DNA of 9,352 nt from an uncultured Clostridia bacterium (GCA_946056455.1 CAMGJS010000024.1:1-9352); one strand, 5' to 3'. Positions 1 through 6,384 are shown, counted from the first letter of the stretch. Program-made: numbers and translations. Notes: generated by a model from the sequence alone, not told the origin.

Positions 1-32
1 AAAGCAGGATACCCGAATGGGTATTCTGCTTT
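1..32 (-). terminator. Intrinsic terminator hairpin after the tRNA-Ser pair
   Basis: An inverted repeat pairs bases 4-14 with 19-29 around a 4-base GAAT loop, with one A-C mismatch, and AAA/TTT flanks extend the stem. It starts directly after the encoded CCA of the GCU tRNA, as expected for the end of the tRNA unit. On the minus strand the T tract is cut off by the window edge after three T. On the plus strand the hairpin is followed by six T (30-35), so it could also stop a plus-strand transcript arriving from outside the window. Confidence 0.75.
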
Positions 33-34
33 TT

Positions 35-124
35 TGGCGGAGAAAGAGGGATTTGAACCCTCGCGACCGTTTCCAGCCCTACTCCCTTAGCAGGGGAGCC
101 CCTTCACCACTTGGGTATTTCTCC
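35..124 (-). tRNA. tRNA-Ser (anticodon GCU)
   Basis: The minus strand folds as a 90-nt class II tRNA. A 7-bp acceptor stem pairs GGAGAAA with TTTCTCC, followed by G73 and an encoded CCA (35-37). The anticodon stem CTCCC/GGGAG encloses the loop CTGCTAA, giving anticodon GCT at 89-91, which reads AGC/AGU serine codons. A long variable arm, typical of serine tRNA, and a GGGTTCAAATCCC T-arm follow. U8 is present, so this tRNA is a possible substrate of the ThiI encoded in the same window. It lies 13 bases after the other tRNA-Ser and probably shares its transcript. Confidence 0.97.
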
Positions 125-137
125 AAGGTGAAAAAAA

Positions 138-226
138 TGGCGGAGAGGGTGGGATTCGAACCCACGTGCCCTTGCGGACAAACGGTTTTCAAGACCGCCT
201 CGTTATGACCACTTCGATACCTCTCC
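138..226 (-). tRNA. tRNA-Ser (anticodon UGA)
   Basis: The minus strand folds as an 89-nt class II tRNA. The acceptor stem is GGAGAGG/CCTCTCC, with G73 and an encoded CCA at 138-140. The anticodon loop CTTGAAA lies in a 5-bp stem whose first pair is G-U, giving anticodon TGA at 189-191, which reads UCN serine codons, chiefly UCA. The variable arm is long, as in serine tRNAs, and the T-arm carries GGTTCGAATCC. U8 is present. It is the first gene of the tRNA pair, about 17 bases after the predicted transcription start. Confidence 0.97.
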
Positions 227-249
227 ACTTATTAACTTAACGCTTGTAT

Positions 250-278
250 ATTATATCACACAATTTTCACGCTGTCAA
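250..278 (-). promoter_or_regulatory. Consensus vegetative promoter of the tRNA-Ser pair
   Basis: The minus strand has TTGACA (273-278), a 17-base spacer and TATAAT (250-255). This matches the primary sigma factor consensus at all twelve positions with ideal spacing. Transcription would start near 243, about 17 bases before the first tRNA. Such strength is usual for stable RNA genes. Confidence 0.93.
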
Positions 279-289
279 TACCTTTTTCA

Positions 290-331
290 GATTTTTTTAA
301 AAAATTATCCGCCCGAAAGATTATCGGGCGG
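290..331 (-). terminator. Intrinsic terminator of the zinc-ribbon gene
   Basis: A perfect 8-bp GC-rich stem (CCGCCCGA at 324-331 on the minus strand, paired with TCGGGCGG at 309-316) is followed on that strand by an AT-rich tract containing TTTTTT. It starts 9 bases after the stop codon of the zinc-ribbon gene and ends just before the tRNA promoter, separating the two transcription units. Confidence 0.9.
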
Positions 332-339
332 AAAACATT

Positions 340-765
340 TTATTCTGTAACGGTTGAGCTTGAAAAAAGTCCGTCAACATTGCTCGATGAAGCTTCGCTC
401 ACATTGACTTCACGGCTTGAAGGAAGCTTTGCTCCGCATACTCCGCAGTACTGATACTTCTCGTCAACTTCTGCTCCGCAGGTCTCGCAAAGCTTAACTC
501 CGCGAATTTCATTGAGTTCAAGACGCATTCTCTTGATACGGCGCTTACGAACATCAATATCATCGCAAAGAGGAGCAAATGCGCTCATATCCTGGTTGCG
601 GTTTTCGTAAAGACTCTTTCCGATGTCGGCAAAAATCTCAACGATTCTTTCTTCTTCATAAGCGATTTTTCTCTTAAGGTTTGAAACTTCAGAAATGCTC
701 TTTGCCTTATCGGCAACGCCCGAAGCAGTCGAACCGATTGTTTCAACAACATCTGCAATACCCAT
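340..765 (-). CDS. Small coiled-coil and zinc-ribbon protein, function unknown
   Basis: This 141-residue protein is not recognised as a named family. The N-terminal 25 residues are small and polar. Residues about 27-90 are rich in Lys, Glu and Arg with regular hydrophobic spacing and probably form a helix or coiled coil. A zinc ribbon follows with Cys93-x2-Cys96 and Cys107-x2-Cys110, the pattern of the widespread bacterial zinc-ribbon domain. The last 25 residues are Ser-rich and probably disordered. There is no signal peptide or membrane segment, so it is probably cytoplasmic. The start is supported by AGGAGG at 774-779, 8 bases upstream. It has its own promoter and terminator and so forms a single-gene unit. 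A role as a scaffold or adaptor is possible but is only inference from the architecture. Confidence 0.85.
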   Translation of the reverse strand: MGIADVVETIGSTASGVADKAKSISEVSNLKRKIAYEEERIVEIFADIGKSLYENRNQDMSAFAPLCDDIDVRKRRIKRMRLELNEIRGVKLCETCGAEVDEKYQYCGVCGAKLPSSREVNVSEASSSNVDGLFSSSTVTE

Positions 766-827
766 ATCGAATACCTCCTAAATAATCACAGAAAGCCTGC
801 CAGGACTTCTATAATACCATATATTAC

Positions 828-855
828 ATTATACGCTAATCCGCTAAATTGTCAA
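828..855 (-). promoter_or_regulatory. Promoter of the zinc-ribbon gene
   Basis: The minus strand has TTGACA (850-855), a 16-base spacer and TATAAT (828-833), full hexamer matches to the vegetative consensus. It lies 63 bases upstream of the ATG, leaving a 5' leader of about 55 bases. That leader contains a short dyad, CCTG-G-CAGG on the minus strand (796-804), of unknown meaning. Confidence 0.85.
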
Positions 856-867
856 GCGTTTATTAGC
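835..867 (-). repeat. Imperfect dyad enclosing the -35 box (possible operator or weak terminator)
   Basis: GCTAAT (835-840) is inverted as ATTAGC (862-867), and CGCT (842-845) is inverted as AGCG (855-858), with a 9-base centre at 846-854. The arms flank the -35 hexamer of the zinc-ribbon promoter. The structure also sits 24 bases after the pdp stop codon, but no T tract follows it on the minus strand, so it is not a typical intrinsic terminator. An operator role is inference from position only. Confidence 0.35.
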
Positions 868-890
868 AAATTATTTAAAAATTGTGAACT

Positions 891-2162
891 TTATACTAAT
901 TTATTATCCGAAATTTGATAAGCGGACATAAACCGTTCGCTGATTTTTTGCATATCGCAGTCGATTGATGAATAAAGAGTCGCGATAACTTCGCCTTTTT
1001 CGACAGTTTCACCGCAAAGCTTATTAAGATAAATCCCTGCAGAATGGTCAATGGGAGCGTCCTTGACAGACCTGCCTGCTCCGAGAGAAAGGGACACAAG
1101 ACCTATCTCCTCGCAGTCTTTACAGCTGATTACCCCCGTCTTATCAGCGTATACTTTTAGTATATTCTTTGGTTGTTTAAACAATTTGTAATCTTCAACC
1201 GCCTGGGGATTTCCCCCTTGGGCTGAAATCATCTCTTTTAATTTTGAAAATGCCCTGCCCGAGCTTATTGCGTCCTTTGCAAGAGCTTCACATTCCTCGG
1301 GTGTTCCCTTTTCGGCAAGAGCGAGCATATTTGCCGCAAGCTTTATGCAAAGGTCATAGAACTCGCCCTTTTCGTTGCCCTTTAAAACCTCTGCCGCCTC
1401 TTTAACTTCAAGGGAATTTCCCACAGCTCTGCCCAGAGGCTTTGTCATATCGGTAATCATCGCCGAGCATTTTCTGCCTGCGCTTTTGCCTATTTCAACC
1501 ATAGTGTCGGCAAGAGCCTTTGCGGATTTTTCGTCTTTCATAAACGCTCCGCTTCCGCATTTTACATCAAGGAGGATACAACTGTTGCCCGTGGCAAGCT
1601 TTTTGCTCATAATGCTTGACGCTATAAGCGGAATACTGTCAACCGTTGCGGTGACATCACGGAGTGCGTAGATTTTCTTGTCGGCAGGAGTAAGGTGCCC
1701 CGTTTGTCCCACAACGGCACAACCAACGGACTTTACAACATCTGCAAACTCTTCAAAAGAAAGGCTTGTGTTAAATCCGGGGATACTTTCAAGCTTGTCG
1801 ATAGTTCCGCCCGTATGCCCTAAGCCTCTGCCCGACATTTTCGGTGCTTTCACTCCGCAAGATGCGACAATGGGGACTATAACAAGCGTTGTCTTATCTC
1901 CCACTCCGCCCGTGGAATGTTTATCGACGGTAACCTTGTCGATACACGAAAGGTCGAGCACATCGCCCGAATGTTCCATCGCCATAGTCAAGTCAAAGGT
2001 TTCTCTTGCGCTCATCGAGTTGAAGTAGACCGCCATAAGAAAAGCCGTCATCTGAGCGTCGGAAATATCGCCTGCGGTAAAGCCTTTAACAAGCCACTCA
2101 ATTTCTTCTTTGGTAAGTTCTTTATTGGTTTTCTTTTTGCAAATCAGGTCGTACATCTGCAT
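891..2162 (-). CDS. pdp: Pyrimidine-nucleoside phosphorylase
   Basis: This cytoplasmic salvage enzyme splits uridine, thymidine or deoxyuridine with phosphate into the free base and (deoxy)ribose-1-phosphate. The 423 residues are close to the usual 430-440. The family signature runs from Ser110 to Glu125 (SGRGLGHTGGTIDKLE). The phosphate-binding KHSTGGVGDK is at 81-90, and Arg168, Ser183 and Lys187 match the base-binding residues of E. coli thymidine phosphorylase (Arg171, Ser186, Lys190). The dimerising helical N-terminus and the C-terminal domain are complete. Met1 is preferred over Met3 because AAGGCGGTGAT lies at normal spacing from it. The gene is 12 bases after spoIID, its ribosome site overlaps that stop, and it is the last gene of the operon. 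Clostridial enzymes are usually Pdp (broad) rather than DeoA (thymidine only), but sequence alone does not settle specificity. Confidence 0.96.
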   Translation of the reverse strand: MQMYDLICKKKTNKELTKEEIEWLVKGFTAGDISDAQMTAFLMAVYFNSMSARETFDLTMAMEHSGDVLDLSCIDKVTVDKHSTGGVGDKTTLVIVPIVASCGVKAPKMSGRGLGHTGGTIDKLESIPGFNTSLSFEEFADVVKSVGCAVVGQTGHLTPADKKIYALRDVTATVDSIPLIASSIMSKKLATGNSCILLDVKCGSGAFMKDEKSAKALADTMVEIGKSAGRKCSAMITDMTKPLGRAVGNSLEVKEAAEVLKGNEKGEFYDLCIKLAANMLALAEKGTPEECEALAKDAISSGRAFSKLKEMISAQGGNPQAVEDYKLFKQPKNILKVYADKTGVISCKDCEEIGLVSLSLGAGRSVKDAPIDHSAGIYLNKLCGETVEKGEVIATLYSSIDCDMQKISERFMSAYQISDNKLV

Positions 2163-2174
2163 AAAATCACCGCC

Positions 2175-3512
2175 TTATCTTACAGTAGCTCCGTGATAAT
2201 AGTGTTCAAGAATTTCAACATAGTCGTATCCGCCCTTTGTAGCGTAAAGGTTTGCGCCGACCTGCGAAAGTCCCACTCCGTGTCCGAAGCCGTATGTAGT
2301 AAAGATAAATTCTCCGTTTTTATACTCTACATCAAAGTTTGCGGAATTAATTTCAAAATCAAGAACCTTTTCTCTCATCTGTCTTCCGCTCACGGTTTTT
2401 CTGCCGTCGATTATGACATTCTTTACATATCCGCTGTCGTATCTGCTGTCTATTTCTATCCAGTTTTCAGGGTCCGATGAGAGAGAAAGTCCCGTGTAGC
2501 TTTCAAGATACGACTTCATCTGACTTTTTGTAAAGGTAACTTTTTTGCCGTAGTTTGCACTGTCGTAGCTATCATAGTTGTTTTCGACAGAAACAAGATA
2601 TGGAACATATCCGCCCCACACTTCGCTTGCCGAAGCGGACGCTCCGCCCTGAGAAGCGGAATAAACAGCCTCGCAAAGTGAGCCGTTATAGTAAACTCCC
2701 TCGCCTATAACTTCGGCAACGGCGTTTTTAACCTTTGTTGAAACGCTGTCTCTCATAAGAAGTTCGGGCGATATTCCTCGGTCGTTCTTATATTTTATGA
2801 ACGAATATGCAGCGACCGCCTGAGCCTTTAAGGCTTCCTCGTGGAACGACGAGCCCATTTCTCTTTCAACAACTCTGCACACCACATTATATGCGCTGTC
2901 GGTATATGTTTTTCCGTTCAGTTTATAGGTGAGTGTGCCTGCTTCGGACGGTGCGTGCGTTTCGGCAGGAGTTGTAACTGCGGTAGTTGTTGCAGGAGTC
3001 GTTCCGAATTCTCTTTCTTCCGTAACGGGTACAGTCGTAGTTGTCACGGGAGTAGTAGTAATTACAGGAGTTGTAGTGGTTACGGGTGTAGTCGTTGTAA
3101 CAGGCACAGTCGTAGTCACGGGGACGGTTGTTGTCGCCCTTGGTGTTGTTGTCGTCACGGGTACGGTTGTTGTCGCCCTTGGTGTTGTTGTAGTTTCAGC
3201 CGTATGGACTACCGCCTGAGAAACGACATTCGGCTTTGTTCCCGCCTGAGCCTCTGGGATAGCTGAAACGGGATTTTTTTCAGTAACGGCTGTTATATCC
3301 GTTCTTGCCGTTGTTGACTTTGTTGTTTCGCTCTGAGGGATAAACAAGTCGGTTTCATAGGAGGAAAATGTATCCTCAACCGCGGAAACTGCATTTGCGG
3401 CAATATATTCCGATATATCGGGCGAGGTTTCGCCTACAGTTGTATAAACAGCCGTATAGACAAGACCTATAACCGCCGCAACGGTAAATCCTGCAAGAGA
3501 ACTTCTCTTCAT
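2175..3512 (-). CDS. spoIID: SpoIID/LytB-family peptidoglycan lytic transglycosylase with Thr/Pro-rich linker
   Basis: SpoIID-family enzymes cleave glycan strands of peptidoglycan outside the cytoplasmic membrane; in spore formers they act in engulfment with SpoIIP. This 445-residue protein has a membrane anchor or uncleaved signal at about 7-25, a polar region to about 103, a Thr/Pro/Val-rich linker at 104-182, and the SpoIID domain at about 195-445. The domain shows the conserved block around Glu218 (EREMG, then EALKAQAVAAYSF), where Glu218 aligns with the catalytic Glu88 of B. subtilis SpoIID. It also has SASQGG and EVWGG near 286-301 and the terminal GFGHGVGLSQVGA block at 408-420. The protein is longer than typical SpoIID (about 340 residues), mainly because of the linker. 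GGAGAGTG precedes the ATG. It lies 24 bases after a lipoprotein sortase gene and 12 before pdp, so a sporulation-specific role is doubtful; general wall remodelling beside the sortases is equally plausible. Confidence 0.92.
   Translation of the reverse strand: MKRSSLAGFTVAAVIGLVYTAVYTTVGETSPDISEYIAANAVSAVEDTFSSYETDLFIPQSETTKSTTARTDITAVTEKNPVSAIPEAQAGTKPNVVSQAVVHTAETTTTPRATTTVPVTTTTPRATTTVPVTTTVPVTTTTPVTTTTPVITTTPVTTTTVPVTEEREFGTTPATTTAVTTPAETHAPSEAGTLTYKLNGKTYTDSAYNVVCRVVEREMGSSFHEEALKAQAVAAYSFIKYKNDRGISPELLMRDSVSTKVKNAVAEVIGEGVYYNGSLCEAVYSASQGGASASASEVWGGYVPYLVSVENNYDSYDSANYGKKVTFTKSQMKSYLESYTGLSLSSDPENWIEIDSRYDSGYVKNVIIDGRKTVSGRQMREKVLDFEINSANFDVEYKNGEFIFTTYGFGHGVGLSQVGANLYATKGGYDYVEILEHYYHGATVR
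2967..3194 (-). repeat. Thr/Pro-rich repeat region inside spoIID
   Basis: These bases encode residues 107-182, made of short units such as TTTTPVTT and TTTVPV. Two adjacent 13-residue units (TTTTPRATTTVPV, residues 107-119 and 120-132) are nearly identical in DNA: a 29-base stretch at 3124-3152 recurs exactly at 3163-3191, a period of 39 bases. The composition suggests a flexible extracellular linker, possibly glycosylated. Because the period is a multiple of three, unit gain or loss would keep the frame. Confidence 0.9.
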
Positions 3513-3536
3513 TTATTTCACTCTCCGTCAGTATGT

Positions 3537-4409
3537 TTATTCTCTGTAACTTCCGCCCTGATATTTATAGATTATTTCAGGATAAAGCGGATTGTCGTTC
3601 TTGACTGCCGCCGAAGTGTTCACCTCGGTGCTTTCGCCCTCTCTTACCTCTCTGCCGATTATTACAAATCTTGAGCCTTCAAATTCAGTACTGCAAGTAG
3701 AAAGGGTGATAAATCTGTCGCCGTATTCAATATCGACATCGGTTATCACAAGCGAGCGCTTCTTTATCTGGTCGACAAATTCATTGAACCTTGCTTCGTC
3801 GGTAAGGTCGATATAGTTGTGATAGTCAAAAAGCGGTCTGTTGTCGTGTTCGGGTCTTGTATTTATTATGAACATTGAGCATATCTTGTATGTTCTCTTT
3901 TCGTAGGCTGTATCAAAATAGATAAGTGGCTGTTGCTTATAGTATCCGAGAGGGTTCCACTTATAAAAGTCAAGCTGTCCGAACCTTGTGCCGTCCTTCT
4001 GGTTGTGTCCGTAAAGAACGATATTGCCCGAACGCTTTCTTGTATTGAGAAGACATCTGAAATCGGCATATATTGAGCCTGCAACATTCTTCTGCTGTTT
4101 GGGGTCCCTGTTAAGATAATAGTCGTTGTCCGTATACTGAACAACGGGCTCGTCCACAACTGTCGGAATATTTATCCAGCCCGCATAATGCTCATATTCA
4201 TTAAGCCTTTCTTCTGCTTCGGGCAAAAGCACAAGGGGAGGCTCGGGCGGTTCTGTTGTGACGATAGTGGTTTCGACAGAGGTTTCTACCTTCGGGGTAT
4301 AGACCTCCGTTACCTCCTCGGGCTCCGATTTACAGCCCGAAAGGGCAAGCGCCGATGAAGCCAGTATAACAGCCGACATTATGAGGGCGATGTTCTTCTT
4401 TGTGTTCAT
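3537..4409 (-). CDS. srtB: Class B sortase with lipoprotein signal peptide
   Basis: Sortases are surface transpeptidases that cut a C-terminal sorting motif and join the protein to peptidoglycan. In this 290-residue protein the catalytic His135 lies in YGHN, Cys239 in TLSTCS and Arg247 in SRFVI. The core has class B features: VVQYTDNDYYLNRD at 89-102, GSIYADFR at 111-118, and a long helical insert before the Cys strand. The N-terminus is a lipoprotein signal: Lys4-Lys5, a hydrophobic stretch, and lipobox L-S-G-C with Cys26 as the acylated residue. A Thr/Glu/Pro-rich linker (about 28-60) follows. Most sortases instead use an N-terminal membrane helix. The GGAGG ribosome site is at 4416-4420, 6 bases before the ATG. 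It is third of three tandem sortase genes, 18 bases after the second. Its core differs from the other two (no TH-x-F-x-G motif, Gln-Lys-Asp-Gly after the His), which points to a distinct lineage. Confidence 0.93.
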   Translation of the reverse strand: MNTKKNIALIMSAVILASSALALSGCKSEPEEVTEVYTPKVETSVETTIVTTEPPEPPLVLLPEAEERLNEYEHYAGWINIPTVVDEPVVQYTDNDYYLNRDPKQQKNVAGSIYADFRCLLNTRKRSGNIVLYGHNQKDGTRFGQLDFYKWNPLGYYKQQPLIYFDTAYEKRTYKICSMFIINTRPEHDNRPLFDYHNYIDLTDEARFNEFVDQIKKRSLVITDVDIEYGDRFITLSTCSTEFEGSRFVIIGREVREGESTEVNTSAAVKNDNPLYPEIIYKYQGGSYRE

Positions 4410-4427
4410 AAAGTTCCTCCGTAAAAA

Positions 4428-5408
4428 TTATTTCTTGTATATTTCTGTCCAGTTGTGTTCATAAACGGGATTTTTTTCAAAATACGCTCCCGTCGTATCG
4501 ACAAAGGCGCCCTCGCCTTCTCTTACCTTTCTTGCGACTATGACGAGCCTTGCGTCGTTAGCCTCGTTTGAGCAGGTCGATAGGGTGAGAAATTCGTCGC
4601 CGTATTTATAATTCACATCTGTCACAAGCTTGTTGCGCTTTTCAATGTTGTCGATAAATTCAATATATCTGCTTTTATCAAAGTCGATATAATTCTGATA
4701 GTCAAAGAGCGGAATATCATCGTAAGCGTCGGTTGTCATCGTGACGAATATTGCAAAAATCTTGTATTCCGACTTTTCATAGTTGGTGCTGAAAGTAACG
4801 GTCGGGTTCTGCTTATAGAATTCAAGAGCCCTGTCGCTCCAGGCGGAGCTTCCGTTGTTTTTGTAGTTGTCAAGGTCGCCGAACATTGTGTTGTCCTTTT
4901 CGTTGTGGGCATAAAGGACGATATTATCCGAATTTCCCGTTTCATCGGCGGTGGTGCGGTAGTCCATCATTACCGCGCCTTTTCTGTTCTCCGAGCCGTC
5001 AAAGCTGTGGGTGAGATAGAAGCTGTTCTGTTCCTCTTTATTCCCTCTTCTTACAACGGGATAGTTTATTTTTGTGTTTGAAATGGTTATCCAGCCGACA
5101 GTATCGGGGTTCTGCTTTAAAAGCTCTTCGGCTAACGGCAGAATTGTTTTTTGGGGCAAAGCGTCAGTGACAGAGGTCTGCACGGACGAAGTCATATTTT
5201 GCTCGGCAAGAGAGCTTTCTATAGCCGAGAGCCTTTCGTATTCAAGCTTTGAGCGTATGCCTTCAATAAAGTAAAATGTAAGGAAGATGAGTGTCCCCGC
5301 AAGAACAACGGAGCTTATCACAAAAGAAGTGCTGAATCTCTTCTTTTTCTTTTTTCTGTTTGTATCCGAAGGTCTGCGGTTGGCGTTTGCCTCATCAATC
5401 ATTCCCAA
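4428..5408 (-). CDS. srtB: Class B sortase, membrane-anchored (second of three)
   Basis: This 326-residue sortase has a basic cytoplasmic N-terminus (Lys19-Lys23), one membrane helix at about 27-47, a polar stalk to about 85, and the catalytic domain. Catalytic residues are His168 in YAHN (Ala where the other two have Gly), Cys279 in TLSTCS and Arg287. The blocks NPDTVGW (100-106), YLTHSFDG and MFGDLDNYK are shared with the upstream sortase, so the two are probable paralogues; this copy carries a short extra segment near 185-195. The reading frame starts with TTG at 5406-5408. AGAGGTG lies 7 bases upstream of TTG but 13 bases from the in-frame ATG at residue 3, so TTG is preferred. The gap to the preceding sortase gene is 13 bases. 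The target protein is not visible in the window. Confidence 0.93.
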   Translation of the reverse strand: MGMIDEANANRRPSDTNRKKKKKRFSTSFVISSVVLAGTLIFLTFYFIEGIRSKLEYERLSAIESSLAEQNMTSSVQTSVTDALPQKTILPLAEELLKQNPDTVGWITISNTKINYPVVRRGNKEEQNSFYLTHSFDGSENRKGAVMMDYRTTADETGNSDNIVLYAHNEKDNTMFGDLDNYKNNGSSAWSDRALEFYKQNPTVTFSTNYEKSEYKIFAIFVTMTTDAYDDIPLFDYQNYIDFDKSRYIEFIDNIEKRNKLVTDVNYKYGDEFLTLSTCSNEANDARLVIVARKVREGEGAFVDTTGAYFEKNPVYEHNWTEIYKK

Positions 5409-5415
5409 AGCATTT

Positions 5416-5422
5416 CACCTCT
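5416..5422 (-). promoter_or_regulatory. Ribosome binding site favouring a TTG start for the second sortase
   Basis: The minus strand reads AGAGGTG, overlapping the TAA stop of the preceding sortase gene. The spacing is 7 bases to TTG and 13 bases to the next in-frame ATG, so it favours the TTG. An intervening ATG (5411-5413) is out of frame and reaches a stop after four codons. Confidence 0.65.
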
Positions 5423-6381
5423 TATCTTCCGTAAATTTTATCCCAGTCGGGCTCCTTTGCCGATGTGTTCTTGTACGCTCCGAGGACATCTACGGCGGTA
5501 TCTTCGCCCTCTCTCACCTTTCTTGCAACTATTACAAATCTTGAATTCATAAACTCGTTGGAGCAGGTGGAAAGAGTGAGAAATTTATCGCCGTATCGGT
5601 AATCGACCGTCGTTATTATCTGTGAGCGCAGCATTACATTGCTGATAAAATCGTTGTATCTTTGTTCGTCAAAGTCGATATAGTTCTGATAATCAAAGAC
5701 TACTCCGTCCTTTGCCTGTTCGGGCAGAGTGTTTGTGACAAAGCAGGCGATGATTTTATATTCCGCCGTTTCATAGTTTGTGTTGAACTGAACTGTGGGG
5801 TGTTCTCGGTAGAAGTCAAGGTCGTTCTTGTATCTGTCAAGGTCGCCGAACATTGAGTTGTCCTTTTCGTTGTGTCCGTAAAGCACAAGATTGTCCGACT
5901 GCTTTTTATATCCTATCGTCGAGCGGTAATCGACAAATATCGTTCCAGCCTTAGCCTCGTCGCCGTTGAAGTTATGCGTTAAATAGTAGTTTGAAGTCGG
6001 TGTGTCGTCCTTGCGGAGCACAACGGGGTTATCGACATTTGTGCCCTCAATCTTTACCCAGCCGACAGTATCGGGATTTATTTCAAGCAAAGCCTCGGCA
6101 TTCGGGAGAATATGCCCCTCCGCAACAGCCTCGGCGACAGTTCCGTAAAGGCTTTGCAACGAGGAATTAAGCTTGCTGTTGACAAACATTGCCTTGAAAT
6201 AGTCCCAGAGAATTATTACAGAGCATATCACGACAGCACAACAAAGCTGTGTGAAAATCTTGCTCATTATTTCTTTTTTTGAGTCGCCGTACTGAATTAT
6301 CAGCCAGTGGCGTTTTCGCTTTTTGTTCTGGGCTTTCTGCGCCTTTTTAATCGAGCGCTTAGCCTCTCTTGAAAGTGCCAA
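5422..6381 (-). CDS. srtB: Class B sortase, membrane-anchored (first of three)
   Basis: This 319-residue sortase has a strongly basic cytoplasmic N-terminus (about 1-42, many Lys/Arg), one membrane helix at about 43-62, and an extracellular class B domain. Catalytic residues are His170 in YGHN, Cys273 in TLSTCS and Arg281 in SRFVIVARK. It shares NPDTVGW, YYLTHNFNG, MFGDLD, DYQNYIDFD and a C-terminal VREGE tail with the second sortase, so they are probable duplicates. The chosen start is TTG at 6379-6381, three bases after the pncC stop, with AAGGGA 6 bases upstream. The first in-frame ATG is residue 39 (6265-6267), which has no clear ribosome site; a start there would remove most of the basic tail but keep the membrane helix. 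The substrate is unknown. Confidence 0.92.
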   Translation of the reverse strand: MALSREAKRSIKKAQKAQNKKRKRHWLIIQYGDSKKEIMSKIFTQLCCAVVICSVIILWDYFKAMFVNSKLNSSLQSLYGTVAEAVAEGHILPNAEALLEINPDTVGWVKIEGTNVDNPVVLRKDDTPTSNYYLTHNFNGDEAKAGTIFVDYRSTIGYKKQSDNLVLYGHNEKDNSMFGDLDRYKNDLDFYREHPTVQFNTNYETAEYKIIACFVTNTLPEQAKDGVVFDYQNYIDFDEQRYNDFISNVMLRSQIITTVDYRYGDKFLTLSTCSNEFMNSRFVIVARKVREGEDTAVDVLGAYKNTSAKEPDWDKIYGR

Positions 6382-6384
6382 AAT

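Noticed and set aside
17..208. A 63-residue plus-strand reading frame
   Set aside because: It runs antisense through the two tRNA-Ser genes; the translated text reflects tRNA stems (ERVGFEPTCP is a familiar antisense-tRNA artefact).
1917..2480. A 187-codon plus-strand reading frame
   Set aside because: It lies antisense to the start of pdp and the end of spoIID, both with strong family motifs; no matching ribosome site or family likeness.
2967..3194. Repeat array considered as a CRISPR or minisatellite outside genes
   Set aside because: The units stay in frame within spoIID, have no unique spacers and encode a coherent Thr/Pro linker.
2841..3266. Plus-strand frames encoding Cys-rich or Val/Thr-rich repeats
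   Set aside because: These are mirror products of the Thr/Pro repeat DNA in spoIID; the repetition comes from the minus-strand codons.
2175..3512. SpoIID as a sortase substrate
   Set aside because: Its C-terminus is the conserved SpoIID block ending in HYYHGATVR, with no sorting motif or hydrophobic tail.
3537..6381. Mobile element or recent transfer of the sortase block
   Set aside because: No inverted repeats, integrase, target duplication or obvious change in base composition is visible, and the spacing is continuous with the housekeeping genes.
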